DNA of 33,905 nucleotides from contig DAHUYR010000013.1 in assembly GCA_027315135.1 (NCBI GenBank), forward strand, positions 1 through 33,905, read 5' to 3'. Source of the DNA: Microcaldota archaeon. Lineage in GTDB: Archaea; Micrarchaeota; Micrarchaeia; Micrarchaeales; CABMGC01. Of the stretch, positions 15,126 to 22,911 are shown piece by piece (position 1 is the first letter of the stretch; every line of letters starts with the position of its first letter). A model generated the notes under the pieces. That model ran no database searches, was not told where the DNA came from, and worked only from the letters and a program-made list of their open reading frames with translations. Position numbers and translations under genes: made by a program.

Positions 15126-15191
15126 TTATCTCTTTCTCTTTGGCTTTGCTTTCTTGGCCTTTGACTTAGCCTTTTTCTTTGCTTTTGCCAT
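15126..15191 (-). CDS. 21-residue Lys/Ala-rich basic peptide
   Basis: A very short frame on the minus strand begins MAKAKKKAKSKAKKAKPK and ends KRKR before the stop. About half its residues are Lys. GTGAA lies four bases before the ATG, exactly as at other starts here, and a TATA element (TTTAAATATA, 15221-15230) predicts transcription from about 15200. So promoter, ribosome site and start line up. The composition resembles histone H1 tails and basic nucleoid or ribosomal peptides, which suggests RNA or DNA binding. It does not resemble eL41. The plus strand is also open here (15070-15207) as a hydrophobic frame, judged less likely. Confidence 0.5.
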   Translation of the reverse strand: MAKAKKKAKSKAKKAKPKRKR

Positions 15192-15220
15192 TTTATTCAC
15201 GATATAAATGTTGTTGAACA

Positions 15221-15230
15221 TATATTTAAA
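15221..15230 (-). promoter_or_regulatory. TATA box for the Lys/Ala peptide gene
   Basis: Minus-strand TTTAAATATA is centred about 34 bases before ATG 15191, so the predicted start site (about 15200) falls just at the GTGAA Shine-Dalgarno site. Confidence 0.45.
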
Positions 15231-15309
15231 AGGTAATTTTGGCAATATTGAGTGTAATAAAAGGTTTTTACACCTGTATAATGTTTTTATCTGAATACAA
15301 AGTGATTAT

Positions 15310-16422
15310 TTGGCTGACAAGGAAGCTCTTAAGAGGAAACTTGACGATCTTGAAAAGGAGTACAGCGGTACGAAATATAATAAGGCTACTAACAAGCATT
15401 TGGGCATACTCAGAGCCAAGATTTCCGAGATAAAAGAGCAGATGGATAAGAAGAGCAGCAAGAAAGGGCAGGGCTTCTCGGTAAAGAAGAGTGGCAATGC
15501 AACTGTGTGCATGGTTGGGTTTCCGAATGCAGGCAAATCCTCGACTCTGAGGGCACTCACTGGAGTGGAATCTAAAGTTGCAAGTTATGCGTTCACAACG
15601 CTTGACGTAATACCAGGGAACCTTGATTACAAAGGTGCGAAGATACAGATATTCGATCTTCCTGGGATTGTTGAGGAGGCGCATGCTGGGAAGGGTAGGG
15701 GCAGGGAGATAATAAGTGTGATGCGATCTGCCGATCTGGTCCTATTTATAGTAGATATTAATGACCCGAGTGGCATCATAAAGCTGGTTGAAGAGCTTAA
15801 GCTTGCAAAGATTAGGATAAATGCCAAACGGCCTTCAATAAGGATAGAGAAGAAGCCTTCTGGAGGCGTGACAGTTTCGTCGGCATTTGGGAAGGTGCCT
15901 CCCAAGGACAGCATTATCGGCGCCCTGAACGGACATAAGATATTCAATGCGAATGTCTACCTAAACGGCGATTGTTCGGAAGAAGAATTTGAGCAGTTTC
16001 TGAGCGGGCAGGTGATGTACATAAATGCCGTAACTGCAATCAACAAAATCGACCAGAAGACTGACTCTGAGGTAAAGAAGATTGTTGATGATGTGGTAAA
16101 GAGAACGGGCATAAAGACCGTTCCTATAAGCGCAGAGCATTTTATCAACATAGACGCGCTTAAGGAAGCGATATTCACCTCTCTCGGACTGGTGCGCATT
16201 TATTTGCGGCCGAAGGGAGGAAGCGCTGATTTTGAAAAGCCACTTGTTGTTGATGAGGGAGAGACTGTTTTGGATGCAGCAAAGAAGTTGAATTCCAAGA
16301 CGGCGAAGGATGCGATCTGCGCGTATGTCACTGGGCCAAGCGCAAAATTCAAGGCACAGCGTATGGGGTTGGAACATGTCCTGATGGACGGCGACGTAGT
16401 TACGCTTGTCTATAGGAAGTAA
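15310..16422 (+). CDS. DRG/OBG-family GTP-binding protein with TGS domain
   Basis: Translation-associated GTPase of the archaeal/eukaryotic DRG group. The 370-residue protein has a basic helical N-terminus (1-60), G1 GFPNAGKS at 70-77, a switch segment SYAFTTLDVIPGNLDYKGAKIQIFDLPG with the DLPG of G3, the AHAGKGRGREIISVMRSADL segment typical of DRG, NKID for G4, and a C-terminal TGS domain (about 290-370: VRIYLRPKGG, EPxVLxDGDVV-like ending LMDGDVVTLVYRK). The start is TTG 15310, three bases after GTGAT (15302-15306); the family begins at this position. Confidence 0.95.
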   Translation: MADKEALKRKLDDLEKEYSGTKYNKATNKHLGILRAKISEIKEQMDKKSSKKGQGFSVKKSGNATVCMVGFPNAGKSSTLRALTGVESKVASYAFTTLDVIPGNLDYKGAKIQIFDLPGIVEEAHAGKGRGREIISVMRSADLVLFIVDINDPSGIIKLVEELKLAKIRINAKRPSIRIEKKPSGGVTVSSAFGKVPPKDSIIGALNGHKIFNANVYLNGDCSEEEFEQFLSGQVMYINAVTAINKIDQKTDSEVKKIVDDVVKRTGIKTVPISAEHFINIDALKEAIFTSLGLVRIYLRPKGGSADFEKPLVVDEGETVLDAAKKLNSKTAKDAICAYVTGPSAKFKAQRMGLEHVLMDGDVVTLVYRK

Positions 16423-16473
16423 ATGCAGACATCAAAAGCTAGTAATTAAATCTTTTTCTTGTGATAGGACATC

Positions 16474-16890
16474 ATGCCGATAAAGTACTGGGAGTATGAG
16501 GATGCGCCGCTCAAGGAAAAGCTGAAGGATGTGAGCGTAAAGCATGTTGCAAAGATATACTTCGAGAATGAGACAAAGGCGTACAGGTTTGCACGCGCCA
16601 TTTATGAAGTTAAGGAGAGAAAGGAGCTTCGGCTCAGGGACTGTCCTGACGATCTGCCACAGGCGACATGGAAGAGATATCTTGATTACGGAGTTACAGT
16701 AGGCATACTGAAGCATGAAGCTGGGATGTACAGTTTCACCGACAGATACTCTAAACCATTGAAGAATATTGCGACCTACATAGGCGAATGGATAAGCTCT
16801 GACAAGAAAGAGGACCTTGGAATAGTTTTCGCTAGTGCAAAGATAGGGAGGCAGGCGAAGCGCGGTGGAAGGGCAGGTGCAAAGGAATAG
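16474..16890 (+). CDS. Hypothetical 138-residue protein, possibly winged-helix
   Basis: I do not recognise this protein. It is basic, has no membrane segment or signal, and the middle (LPQATWKRYLDYGVTVGILKHEAGMYSFTDRY, about 64-95) has the helix-turn-helix then wing pattern of a winged-helix domain. The C-terminus is a disordered basic tail, GRQAKRGGRAGAKE. A role in nucleic-acid binding is inference. GTGAT lies eight bases before ATG 16474, further than usual. It follows the DRG gene by about 50 bases in the same direction and converges with CysRS, two bases between stops. Confidence 0.7.
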   Translation: MPIKYWEYEDAPLKEKLKDVSVKHVAKIYFENETKAYRFARAIYEVKERKELRLRDCPDDLPQATWKRYLDYGVTVGILKHEAGMYSFTDRYSKPLKNIATYIGEWISSDKKEDLGIVFASAKIGRQAKRGGRAGAKE

Positions 16891-16892
16891 GC

Positions 16893-18335
16893 TCAGTTTA
16901 CGTAGTACCATAACGTGCCGTATCTGCTGTCTTCTATTTTCAGGGAGTATTTCTCAAGCAACTCATCCCTTATCTTGTCGGATTCGTCGTATCTCTTTTC
17001 CTTTCTTAGTCTGTCCCTCTGAACTATCATACTGGATTCTGCGTCGCCAATGGCGCGTTTGTACTTTCCATCTTCAAATATGCCGATTACTGCTGCCAGT
17101 TCAAGCGTCTTCTCAATCGCCGTTCTCTTTGCAGTACCGTTAAGTTCTGTGTTGGTCTCCGTAATCTTCCGGAAGTCTTCTATTGCAGACTGTAGCTTTG
17201 TTATTGCGAGGGGTGTGTTGAAGTTGTCATTCATAGCTTCGGAAAATTCCTTTTCGAGGAATGCAGTTACCTCAAGAAGCTCGCTCGAATAATCTTCAAG
17301 CGTCGTCTCTTTCGAATTATAGAGCATACTCATTGACGACCTTAGAAAGTTGAGCAGGCTTGCAGCGTCGTCCAACAGCGCTTCCTTGTAATCTATGTCC
17401 TTAGTGTAATGTGTCCTTGCAATCAGTAGCCTTATCGTTTCCGGATCGTACTTTTCAAGCGCCTGCCTTATTGTTACGAAGTTGTGCAGGCTTTTGGACA
17501 TCTTGTCCTTTCCTACATTCATCGTTCCAGCATGTATCCAGTATCTGACAAATGGTTTTACACCGAAGGCAGCTTCTGCCTGGGCTATCTCGTTTGAATG
17601 ATGCGGAAAGATAAGCTCTCTGGCTCCGCCGTGTATGTCGTATGTTGGTCCGAATATCGCATGGGTGGTGGCAGTATCTTCTATGTGCCATCCTGGCCTG
17701 CCAATGAATTCTTTTGGAACCCCGTTTATCTTCAGGGTTATGTTCCATGACGGCTCGCCTGGCTTTGCTGCTTTCCATAATGCAAAATCGTACTCGTGCT
17801 TCTTTCCCGGTTTCGGTTCTATCCTGTGCTTTTCGAGCTCCTCAAGCTTCATCCCAGAGAGTACAGTGTAATCTGGGAATTTGGCAACATCGTAGTATAT
17901 GTCATTGTCAAGCTCATACGCGTATCCCTTGTCGACAAGCAGCTGTATCTGCATGCGGATTTCATCTATGTAGTCATGCGATTTTGGATACTTGTTGACA
18001 TTTTGTGTAACTCCAAGCTTAGTCATATCCTCCATCAATCTTTGGCCGTACAGTTTTGACAGCTCCTCTGGAGACACGCTCCGCTCATGTGCCCTTTTGA
18101 TTATCTTGTCATCAACGTCAGTTATATTCTGTACGTAGTTGACAGTATAACCAGAGTGGCGCAGCCACCTGACTATTATGTCGTAATTTATGTAGGCCTT
18201 TGCATGACCAAGGTGTGCGTCGTCATATACTGTCTGTCCGCATACAAAGAAGTTTACTTTGTTGCCGTTTGTAAAGATAAGCGGCTCATTGCTCCTTGTT
18301 AACGTGTTGTATACAATTATCTTGTTCTCTGGCAT
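16893..18335 (-). CDS. cysS: Cysteinyl-tRNA synthetase
   Basis: Charges tRNA-Cys. The 480-residue class I enzyme has the first zinc cysteine and HIGH region (FFVCGQTVYDDAHLGH, Cys32, HLGH 41-44), ITDVDDKIIKRA, GRPGWHIED, FPHHSNEIAQAEAAFG and KDKMSKSLHNF. The DALR-type anticodon domain follows and the length is normal. The second zinc ligand, normally Cys in WHIEC, is Asp (WHIED). ATG 18335 is preferred over ATG 18338 because CTGAT then lies four bases upstream; that CTGAT contains the TGA stop of the surface-protein gene, so the two are in one transcript. Confidence 0.95.
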   Translation of the reverse strand: MPENKIIVYNTLTRSNEPLIFTNGNKVNFFVCGQTVYDDAHLGHAKAYINYDIIVRWLRHSGYTVNYVQNITDVDDKIIKRAHERSVSPEELSKLYGQRLMEDMTKLGVTQNVNKYPKSHDYIDEIRMQIQLLVDKGYAYELDNDIYYDVAKFPDYTVLSGMKLEELEKHRIEPKPGKKHEYDFALWKAAKPGEPSWNITLKINGVPKEFIGRPGWHIEDTATTHAIFGPTYDIHGGARELIFPHHSNEIAQAEAAFGVKPFVRYWIHAGTMNVGKDKMSKSLHNFVTIRQALEKYDPETIRLLIARTHYTKDIDYKEALLDDAASLLNFLRSSMSMLYNSKETTLEDYSSELLEVTAFLEKEFSEAMNDNFNTPLAITKLQSAIEDFRKITETNTELNGTAKRTAIEKTLELAAVIGIFEDGKYKRAIGDAESSMIVQRDRLRKEKRYDESDKIRDELLEKYSLKIEDSRYGTLWYYVN

Positions 18336-18340
18336 CATTA

Positions 18341-19111
18341 TCAGCTGTAGTTGAGGATTGTTGTGTTAATGATTATCCCCCGGTCCAGCTTTGGAGTTGG
18401 GCTGAGATAGAAATTACCTGCGCTTATGTATGAATATTTGGAAGAGGTTGATGCCTGCAGGTCTGAGACTATCTTTATGCTTGCATTTTTGCATAGTAGA
18501 GGATACAGGTTCATGCTACCATTCAGGTATGTAGTGAAATAATTACCGTTTATTGACTGATTAAATGTGTCGAAGTAGACTCTTTCAAATACAGTATTTC
18601 CAGATATGGCTTCCAAATATAGTCCCTGATTCTGAGCGGAGATTATCTTGAAGTTGAGATATGGCTCCACCACTTGGAAGGGTTTGGAGGTGAGGTTGCC
18701 TTGGCCAGATAAGAACCCTTGGTATGTAGATGCGACAAATGTGTTGTTATATCCTGTCCATGGGGAACCGTAGTAATTGTGGTTGTTATTCATGTATGTA
18801 AGGTTCAGCGGCGTGCTTCCGAAGGCTTTGCCAGTAGCGTTCCATCCTACATATGTCCCTGTGCTGAAGTTTCCGTTAAATAATGGAGATGCAGTTGGGG
18901 TTGACGGAACACAGAATGAATGTAGGTTTGATCTCGTTGTAGTGTACAAGATAGATGTAGTCCTTACAGATGTGGAAGAGGTCGAGGATATTGATGAAGA
19001 AAGTATGTGAAGTGGCAGTGGGGTGCCAGTATTTGTCATGTTTAATATTACTACTACCACTATAAGAACTGCAAAAACGCCTATATAAGCTATTATCTTT
19101 TTTGTGTTCAT
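18341..19111 (-). CDS. Membrane-anchored secreted protein with Ser/Thr linker and beta-sandwich-like domain
   Basis: The 256-residue protein starts with a basic tip and one hydrophobic helix (about 5-24, IIAYIGVFAVLIVVVVILN), an uncleaved anchor or signal. A Ser/Thr linker (about 35-65) follows, then a domain opening PLFNGNFSTGTYVGWNATG. That opening is the pattern of jelly-roll, carbohydrate-binding-like domains (GNFETGxxxGW). Many NxS/T sites suggest N-glycosylation. Two cysteines may form a disulfide. TAATTTATAAATATG at 19141-19155 (minus strand) is its TATA box, giving an 11-base leader. Its linker resembles those of the two InlB-repeat proteins. CysRS is cotranscribed downstream. Confidence 0.75.
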   Translation of the reverse strand: MNTKKIIAYIGVFAVLIVVVVILNMTNTGTPLPLHILSSSISSTSSTSVRTTSILYTTTRSNLHSFCVPSTPTASPLFNGNFSTGTYVGWNATGKAFGSTPLNLTYMNNNHNYYGSPWTGYNNTFVASTYQGFLSGQGNLTSKPFQVVEPYLNFKIISAQNQGLYLEAISGNTVFERVYFDTFNQSINGNYFTTYLNGSMNLYPLLCKNASIKIVSDLQASTSSKYSYISAGNFYLSPTPKLDRGIIINTTILNYS

Positions 19112-19140
19112 ATGAACCTCTCAGAATAAAGAGTTTAGAG

Positions 19141-19155
19141 CATATTTATAAATTA
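19141..19155 (-). promoter_or_regulatory. TATA box for the surface protein-CysRS transcript
   Basis: Minus-strand TAATTTATAAATATG is centred about 37 bases before ATG 19111. The spacer holds GAGAGGTT, a possible ribosome site. Confidence 0.5.
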
Positions 19156-19229
19156 TACCTAATAAGCTTAATAGATATATTGTTTCATTATTTGTAATAT
19201 TTCAAATATAATTAGCATTGGTGCTCATT

Positions 19230-19343
19230 TTGGGAAGTATACCTAGAAAATGGAAAAAGAAAGGAAGAATGCGCTGGAAATGGGTAAAGAAAAGAAGGAA
19301 AAGAATAAAGCGAGCGCAAAAGAGAAGAGTAGGGGACCTCTGA
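19230..19343 (+). CDS. rpl41e: Ribosomal protein eL41-like peptide
   Basis: A 37-residue, extremely basic frame contains [14 protein letters not shown] followed by [14 protein letters not shown]. This matches the eL41 pattern (eukaryotic MRAKWRKKRMRRLKRKRRK), with the KW-KK-RMR core and Arg/Lys helix in the same order. eL41 is a single helix bridging the ribosomal subunits and is often missed because of its size. TTG 19230 keeps the KW-KK-RMR core and is preceded by GGTGCT four bases upstream; ATG 19269 would give 24 residues. The last residues (GDL) differ from the usual end. It stops seven bases from the convergent Bud32 stop. Confidence 0.6.
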   Translation: MGSIPRKWKKKGRMRWKWVKKRRKRIKRAQKRRVGDL

Positions 19344-19349
19344 GGTTAG

Positions 19350-19937
19350 CTACGCCAGGGTTCTTGTCTGGTATCTGCCCCTTTTCTTTATTTCGTTAAG
19401 TCTTTTGGTCACGGTTAGGTGGTCCTTTGCTATTGAGGTGTACGCCTTTCTTACATTCGCGTAGTCCTTTTTGCTTATCGACCTTTCAAGCAGCAGTAGA
19501 TCAAGGGCTTTCTCTTCCTCGCTGTTTGAGAAGACGCCGAGGCCAAAATCTATTATGAACGGGCCGTTCTTAGTAAGCAGTATGTTTGCCGATGTGAAGT
19601 CGCCATGAGTTATGCCGTTCGCATGCAGCAGGGCAAGGTATCTGCCTATGGTTTGCATGTCGTGTGCGGAAGGCTTTGAATCCTTAAGGAGCTTGCCTCC
19701 AACCTTCTGCATGAATATCGAATACTTTCCTATGGCTGCAACGCCTGGAACAGCTGCTCCGGCTTTCTTTGCATAAATCAGTAGCTTTGCTTCCTTCCTT
19801 GTTCTCCTCTCCCTCAGTTCCTCGTCTATTTTATCTATGCGCCATAGTTTCTTGTTCCTGAATTTTATGAGCATAGGCACGCCTGCAATCTTTGTTTCAT
19901 ACATTATGGATTCTGCACCTTCGTTTACTCTTTCCAT
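19350..19937 (-). CDS. bud32: KEOPS complex kinase/ATPase Bud32
   Basis: Small atypical kinase of KEOPS, which makes t6A37 on tRNAs reading ANN codons. The 195-residue protein has the Bud32 lobes: the KFRNKKLWRIDKIDEELRERRTRKEAKLL segment, catalytic HGDFTSANILL near 119-129, and IDFGLGVFSNSEEEKALDLLLLERS with the metal-binding DFG and the family-specific SEEEKALDL. The ATG follows GGTGA by four bases and overlaps the end of Kae1 by 13 bases. Kae1 and Bud32 are separate here, not fused as in several euryarchaea. Confidence 0.94.
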   Translation of the reverse strand: MERVNEGAESIMYETKIAGVPMLIKFRNKKLWRIDKIDEELRERRTRKEAKLLIYAKKAGAAVPGVAAIGKYSIFMQKVGGKLLKDSKPSAHDMQTIGRYLALLHANGITHGDFTSANILLTKNGPFIIDFGLGVFSNSEEEKALDLLLLERSISKKDYANVRKAYTSIAKDHLTVTKRLNEIKKRGRYQTRTLA

Positions 19938-20896
19938 AGCTTCACCTCATCTATCCTGTACCTTTGTTCTATTGTGCAATCCTGCAGTTTTGTCTTTATC
20001 CCATGTTTGAGCATCTGCTCTGCCATAAGCGCTATCATCGCCCCGTTGTCAGCATTAAAGGTATCTTCAGCGTAGCCGAAAGTTATCCCGTGCTCGTCAG
20101 CCATGCCCTGCAGCATCCTTTTGAGACGGTGAGACTGTGCAACTCCGCCGCATACGCATAATTCCTTCGAATTTGTTAGCAGCAATGCACGTTCCGTGGC
20201 TTCGGTAAGCATAGCATATGCTGTTTCCTGCACCGAGAAGCAGATGTCCTTGTCGCTCTTCCTGTCCTTCATCTTAGATGCATGGGTCAGCATGCCTGTG
20301 AACGAAAAATCCATCCCTTTAACAGTATATGGCATCTCGACATATTTGCCGCCTTCCGCGGTCTTTTCCACTGTGGACCCCCATGCAGGATATAGTTTAA
20401 GAGACCTTGCCAGCGAATCCAGCATGTTCCCTATCCCTATGTCAAATGTTTCACCGAGCACTCTGTAGCTTTCTCCGTATTTCTTCAGTATCTGAGAGTT
20501 TCCGCCGCTTACGTAAAGTGCAAGTGGATCCTTAAGTTTTGCCCTGCTCTTTGCTATCTCCATATGGCCTATGCCGTGGTTTACCTGAGTTATAGGCACA
20601 TTGAGCTTCTTTGCAAGGGTCTTTGCTGAAAGCATGCCGACATGCAGGCAGTAGCCTATCCCAGGCCCTTTGGTATATCCTATTCCGTCTATGTCACTGA
20701 ATTTCATGCCGGCTTCTTTTAGCGCTTCTTGTATCACGTTTGGAGCGTTTGCGATATGGGTCTCTGCAACTTCCCGCGGTATCATTCCTTTGCTGCCTAT
20801 CTTGTACATTGCCTTTGCATTTGCCACTACTCTTCCTTCCTCGACTATCCCTACCCCGAACGTATGCGCACTGCTTTCGATTCCAAGTACTGCCAT
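19925..20896 (-). CDS. kae1: KEOPS complex subunit Kae1 (TsaD/OSGEP family)
   Basis: Threonylcarbamoyl transferase of the t6A pathway. The 323-residue protein begins MAVLGIESSAHTFGVGIV. It has the metal-binding NHGIGHMEIAKS (HxxxH), LYVSGGNSQIL, VCGGVAQSHRLKRML and FNADNGAMIALMAEQ motifs in order. GPGIGYCL replaces the common GPGLGPCL. An in-frame GTG at 20914 is less likely, because CTGAT stands three bases before ATG 20896 and the family begins there. It lies ten bases after TrpRS, so TrpRS-Kae1-Bud32 form one operon. Confidence 0.95.
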   Translation of the reverse strand: MAVLGIESSAHTFGVGIVEEGRVVANAKAMYKIGSKGMIPREVAETHIANAPNVIQEALKEAGMKFSDIDGIGYTKGPGIGYCLHVGMLSAKTLAKKLNVPITQVNHGIGHMEIAKSRAKLKDPLALYVSGGNSQILKKYGESYRVLGETFDIGIGNMLDSLARSLKLYPAWGSTVEKTAEGGKYVEMPYTVKGMDFSFTGMLTHASKMKDRKSDKDICFSVQETAYAMLTEATERALLLTNSKELCVCGGVAQSHRLKRMLQGMADEHGITFGYAEDTFNADNGAMIALMAEQMLKHGIKTKLQDCTIEQRYRIDEVKLWKE

Positions 20897-20906
20897 TTGA
20901 TCAGAA

Positions 20907-22022
20907 TTAATCACGGATCATGAAACTTTCTAGCTTTCCTTCCAGCTTCTTCTTCATGGCTCTGTGTTCTTTAAGGAAGGTGTTTATGCGCATTGCAAGG
21001 TCCTTCTTATGCTCTCCGGCAAGCAGCGTTCCTTTTTTCTCTCCTTCGAATATCGCATTGAGCTTCTTGTCATCAGGCTCGAACATGTATCTGTAGTATT
21101 GGCAGACTGCGCATTTATCAGGATTGCCGCCGTACTTCTTCTGCAGTTCTGCAGTATCCTGTTGTCCGGTTATTGCCTTGTTTACCTTTTTCACCACTGT
21201 CGCTTCATCATCGGATAAATAGATGGTGTCGTTTGGATCGCTTGCCGACATCTTAGGATTCATTGACAATCCAGGCATGAACTTTGAGACAAGGGATGCT
21301 GGTTTGTAATATCCAAGTTTTGATATCGCATTCCTTGCAACCCTGAAGTGTACATCCTGGTCCACTCCCATCGGTATCAGGCAGGGTATGTTCTTTTCTG
21401 CCTGTACTGATTTCAGGAATGCAGGCACAGCCTGAAATGAGGTGTAAAACAAAGCGCCTATGTTAGTGTCATTGCCAAAGCCGAATGCATCCTTGATTAT
21501 AGAATATGTGACATATTTTGATACCCTTACTGCCTGTTTGTAAAGGGTCTTTGCATATTCAGTATCGAGGAAAATCTGCGTCTTTTTACTATCGAAACCT
21601 AGAGCAGCTATGTCAAGTGCATCCTCCATGGCAAGGTTATGGCCGTTCTCAAGAGTGAAGGCAGGATTCCTCTTGACAAGGAACTTCTCCTCATCTGGAA
21701 TCATTATGAGTACCTCGGCGTCGAATCTGTCTTGGAGCCATTTTGCCATCTGGAATTGCATCGTCTGTGCTATCGTCATGCCTCCGGAAGGTGCTATTCC
21801 GGTGTAAATATAGAACTTGTTGTGTTTCTCATACTGGTCCATGAGCCAGTTTAGATCCCTTTCTGCAAAATAAAGACCCCTTCGCATAGCATAGTGGCTG
21901 CCTTTTGCGAGCTTCTCAAATCTCTCCGTCGTCTCTTTCATCATGGGACGAAGGCCAAAGTCGGATATCAACTTGTCGTAGTCGAGTTCTCCCTTGACTT
22001 CGTAAGGGTTCACGGTCTGCAT
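20907..22022 (-). CDS. trpS: Tryptophanyl-tRNA synthetase, archaeal/eukaryotic type
   Basis: Charges tRNA-Trp. The 371-residue protein follows the archaeal/eukaryotic TrpRS: FYIYTGIAPSGGMTIAQTMQF, then PDEEKFLVKR, AFGFGNDTNIG, PCLIPMGVDQDVHFRVARN, and the KMSKS-type PKMSASDPNDTIYL. The first class I signature, normally HIGH after PSG-M, reads TIAQ, so both histidines are gone. The other active-site segments are intact, which argues against a pseudogene. ATG 22022 sits about 28 bases from the centre of the TATA box at 22043-22059, so the transcript is nearly leaderless. Confidence 0.94.
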   Translation of the reverse strand: MQTVNPYEVKGELDYDKLISDFGLRPMMKETTERFEKLAKGSHYAMRRGLYFAERDLNWLMDQYEKHNKFYIYTGIAPSGGMTIAQTMQFQMAKWLQDRFDAEVLIMIPDEEKFLVKRNPAFTLENGHNLAMEDALDIAALGFDSKKTQIFLDTEYAKTLYKQAVRVSKYVTYSIIKDAFGFGNDTNIGALFYTSFQAVPAFLKSVQAEKNIPCLIPMGVDQDVHFRVARNAISKLGYYKPASLVSKFMPGLSMNPKMSASDPNDTIYLSDDEATVVKKVNKAITGQQDTAELQKKYGGNPDKCAVCQYYRYMFEPDDKKLNAIFEGEKKGTLLAGEHKKDLAMRINTFLKEHRAMKKKLEGKLESFMIRD

Positions 22023-22042
22023 AGATATACAATAGGATAGAT

Positions 22043-22059
22043 TATCTTATAATATATGA
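22043..22059 (-). promoter_or_regulatory. TATA box for TrpRS-Kae1-Bud32
   Basis: Minus-strand ATCATATATTATAAGAT, centred about 28 bases before ATG 22022, predicts a leaderless message for the first gene of the operon. Confidence 0.55.
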
Positions 22060-22284
22060 TACTGGAAATTTGAAAGGCATGTACTTCAACAAAATACTAT
22101 TTCAATAAACTGCTCATGCTTTAGCTACCTTTCTTTTTCATGGTTGTCGCCTGATGGCAGAGACGCTGAATGGTCAATATCCTTGAATCTTTTCTATGAA
22201 TAGATGGATTTTACAGAGCCGGTTTTATCCTAAATCGGCAAAGCTTAGATTTTAAGTTTTATACGGAATTCCTTAATGAGATTA
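22060..22284 (+). other. Intergenic stretch without recognised feature
   Basis: Together with flanking promoter bases this makes a gap of about 300 bases between divergent TrpRS and the small membrane protein. Only very short frames occur. I see no tRNA, box C/D pattern or strong hairpin. Confidence 0.5.
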
Positions 22285-22323
22285 GTTTATAATTAGATAC
22301 TAGCAGATAATAGTGGTATTTGG

Positions 22324-22587
22324 ATGGTAACCATAAACAAACTGAATTATATATCTGCAGCAAAGGTATTCCTTGTATTCGGCTTGATTGTCGGGCTGAT
22401 AGAATTTATACTGAGCCTGCTAATAGGAGCCAGCATGCCTATATTAGGGGCAGGATTGGCTGCTGGTGCAGTTACAGGTCTCTTTGGAATCGCAGTAAAT
22501 GTGGTCGTTGGTGCTATCGGCGGATTGATATTTGCACTGCTCTATAATTATGCCATATCCAGATTTGTAAAGTTGGAAAGCAACTGA
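22324..22587 (+). CDS. Small Gly-rich membrane protein
   Basis: The 87-residue protein has two to three hydrophobic segments (about 14-33, 40-57 and 58-77), separated by small Gly/Ala-rich turns (GAGLAAGAVTGLFG, GAIGGLIFALLYN). Only the ends are polar. No family is recognised. It could be a small integral membrane protein of unknown role. GTTTATAATTAG at 22285-22296 lies about 34 bases before ATG 22324, giving a leader of only a few bases. It is transcribed alone. Confidence 0.7.
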   Translation: MVTINKLNYISAAKVFLVFGLIVGLIEFILSLLIGASMPILGAGLAAGAVTGLFGIAVNVVVGAIGGLIFALLYNYAISRFVKLESN

Positions 22588-22911
22588 AAGTCTAACAGAG
22601 TATTATGCATCATTGCAGAGCATTGCCTAAGCAGCGCGCGGATATCATTTGTAGCTCTGTCCGCCGTCTGCTCTAAATATTATTTTAAGATGAAGTTTGA
22701 CTCTCAATTCTACAGTTATGCACTTGTCAGGAAACGGTTTTGATTTGCGAATTAACTCGGACTGCAGTAGTTCCGAAGTGCTCAACAAGTAATTTTGCTA
22801 AGATATAGTATCTTTTGTAGGCTTATTGTCCAGGCATCAGATATCACGCATAGAATTAGTACGGATTGATTTTGTTTCTGACAAGCAGCGTATGGTTATT
22901 TAAATCATGTT
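22588..22911 (+). other. Noncoding stretch before the InlB-repeat gene
   Basis: About 320 bases with no supported frame. A possible hairpin (gcagcgcgcggat near 22632) and a TATA element at its end are the only structures noticed. It may be a regulatory upstream region or hold an unrecognised RNA. Confidence 0.4.
22896..22906 (+). promoter_or_regulatory. TATA box for the pilin-like InlB-repeat gene
   Basis: TTATTTAAATC predicts transcription from about 22926, which coincides with an in-frame GTG at 22927. The message may therefore be leaderless from that codon. Confidence 0.5.

Noticed and set aside
15070-15207. Plus-strand 45-residue frame, Lys-rich then strongly hydrophobic
   Set aside because: It is the antisense of the Lys/Ala peptide; Lys codons read backwards give Phe/Leu. 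No plus-strand promoter or GTGAT-type site precedes it, whereas the minus-strand gene has both.
19250-19399. Second plus-strand frame of 49 residues overlapping eL41
   Set aside because: It runs antisense into the Bud32 coding end, has no family resemblance, and lacks a ribosome site at the usual spacing.
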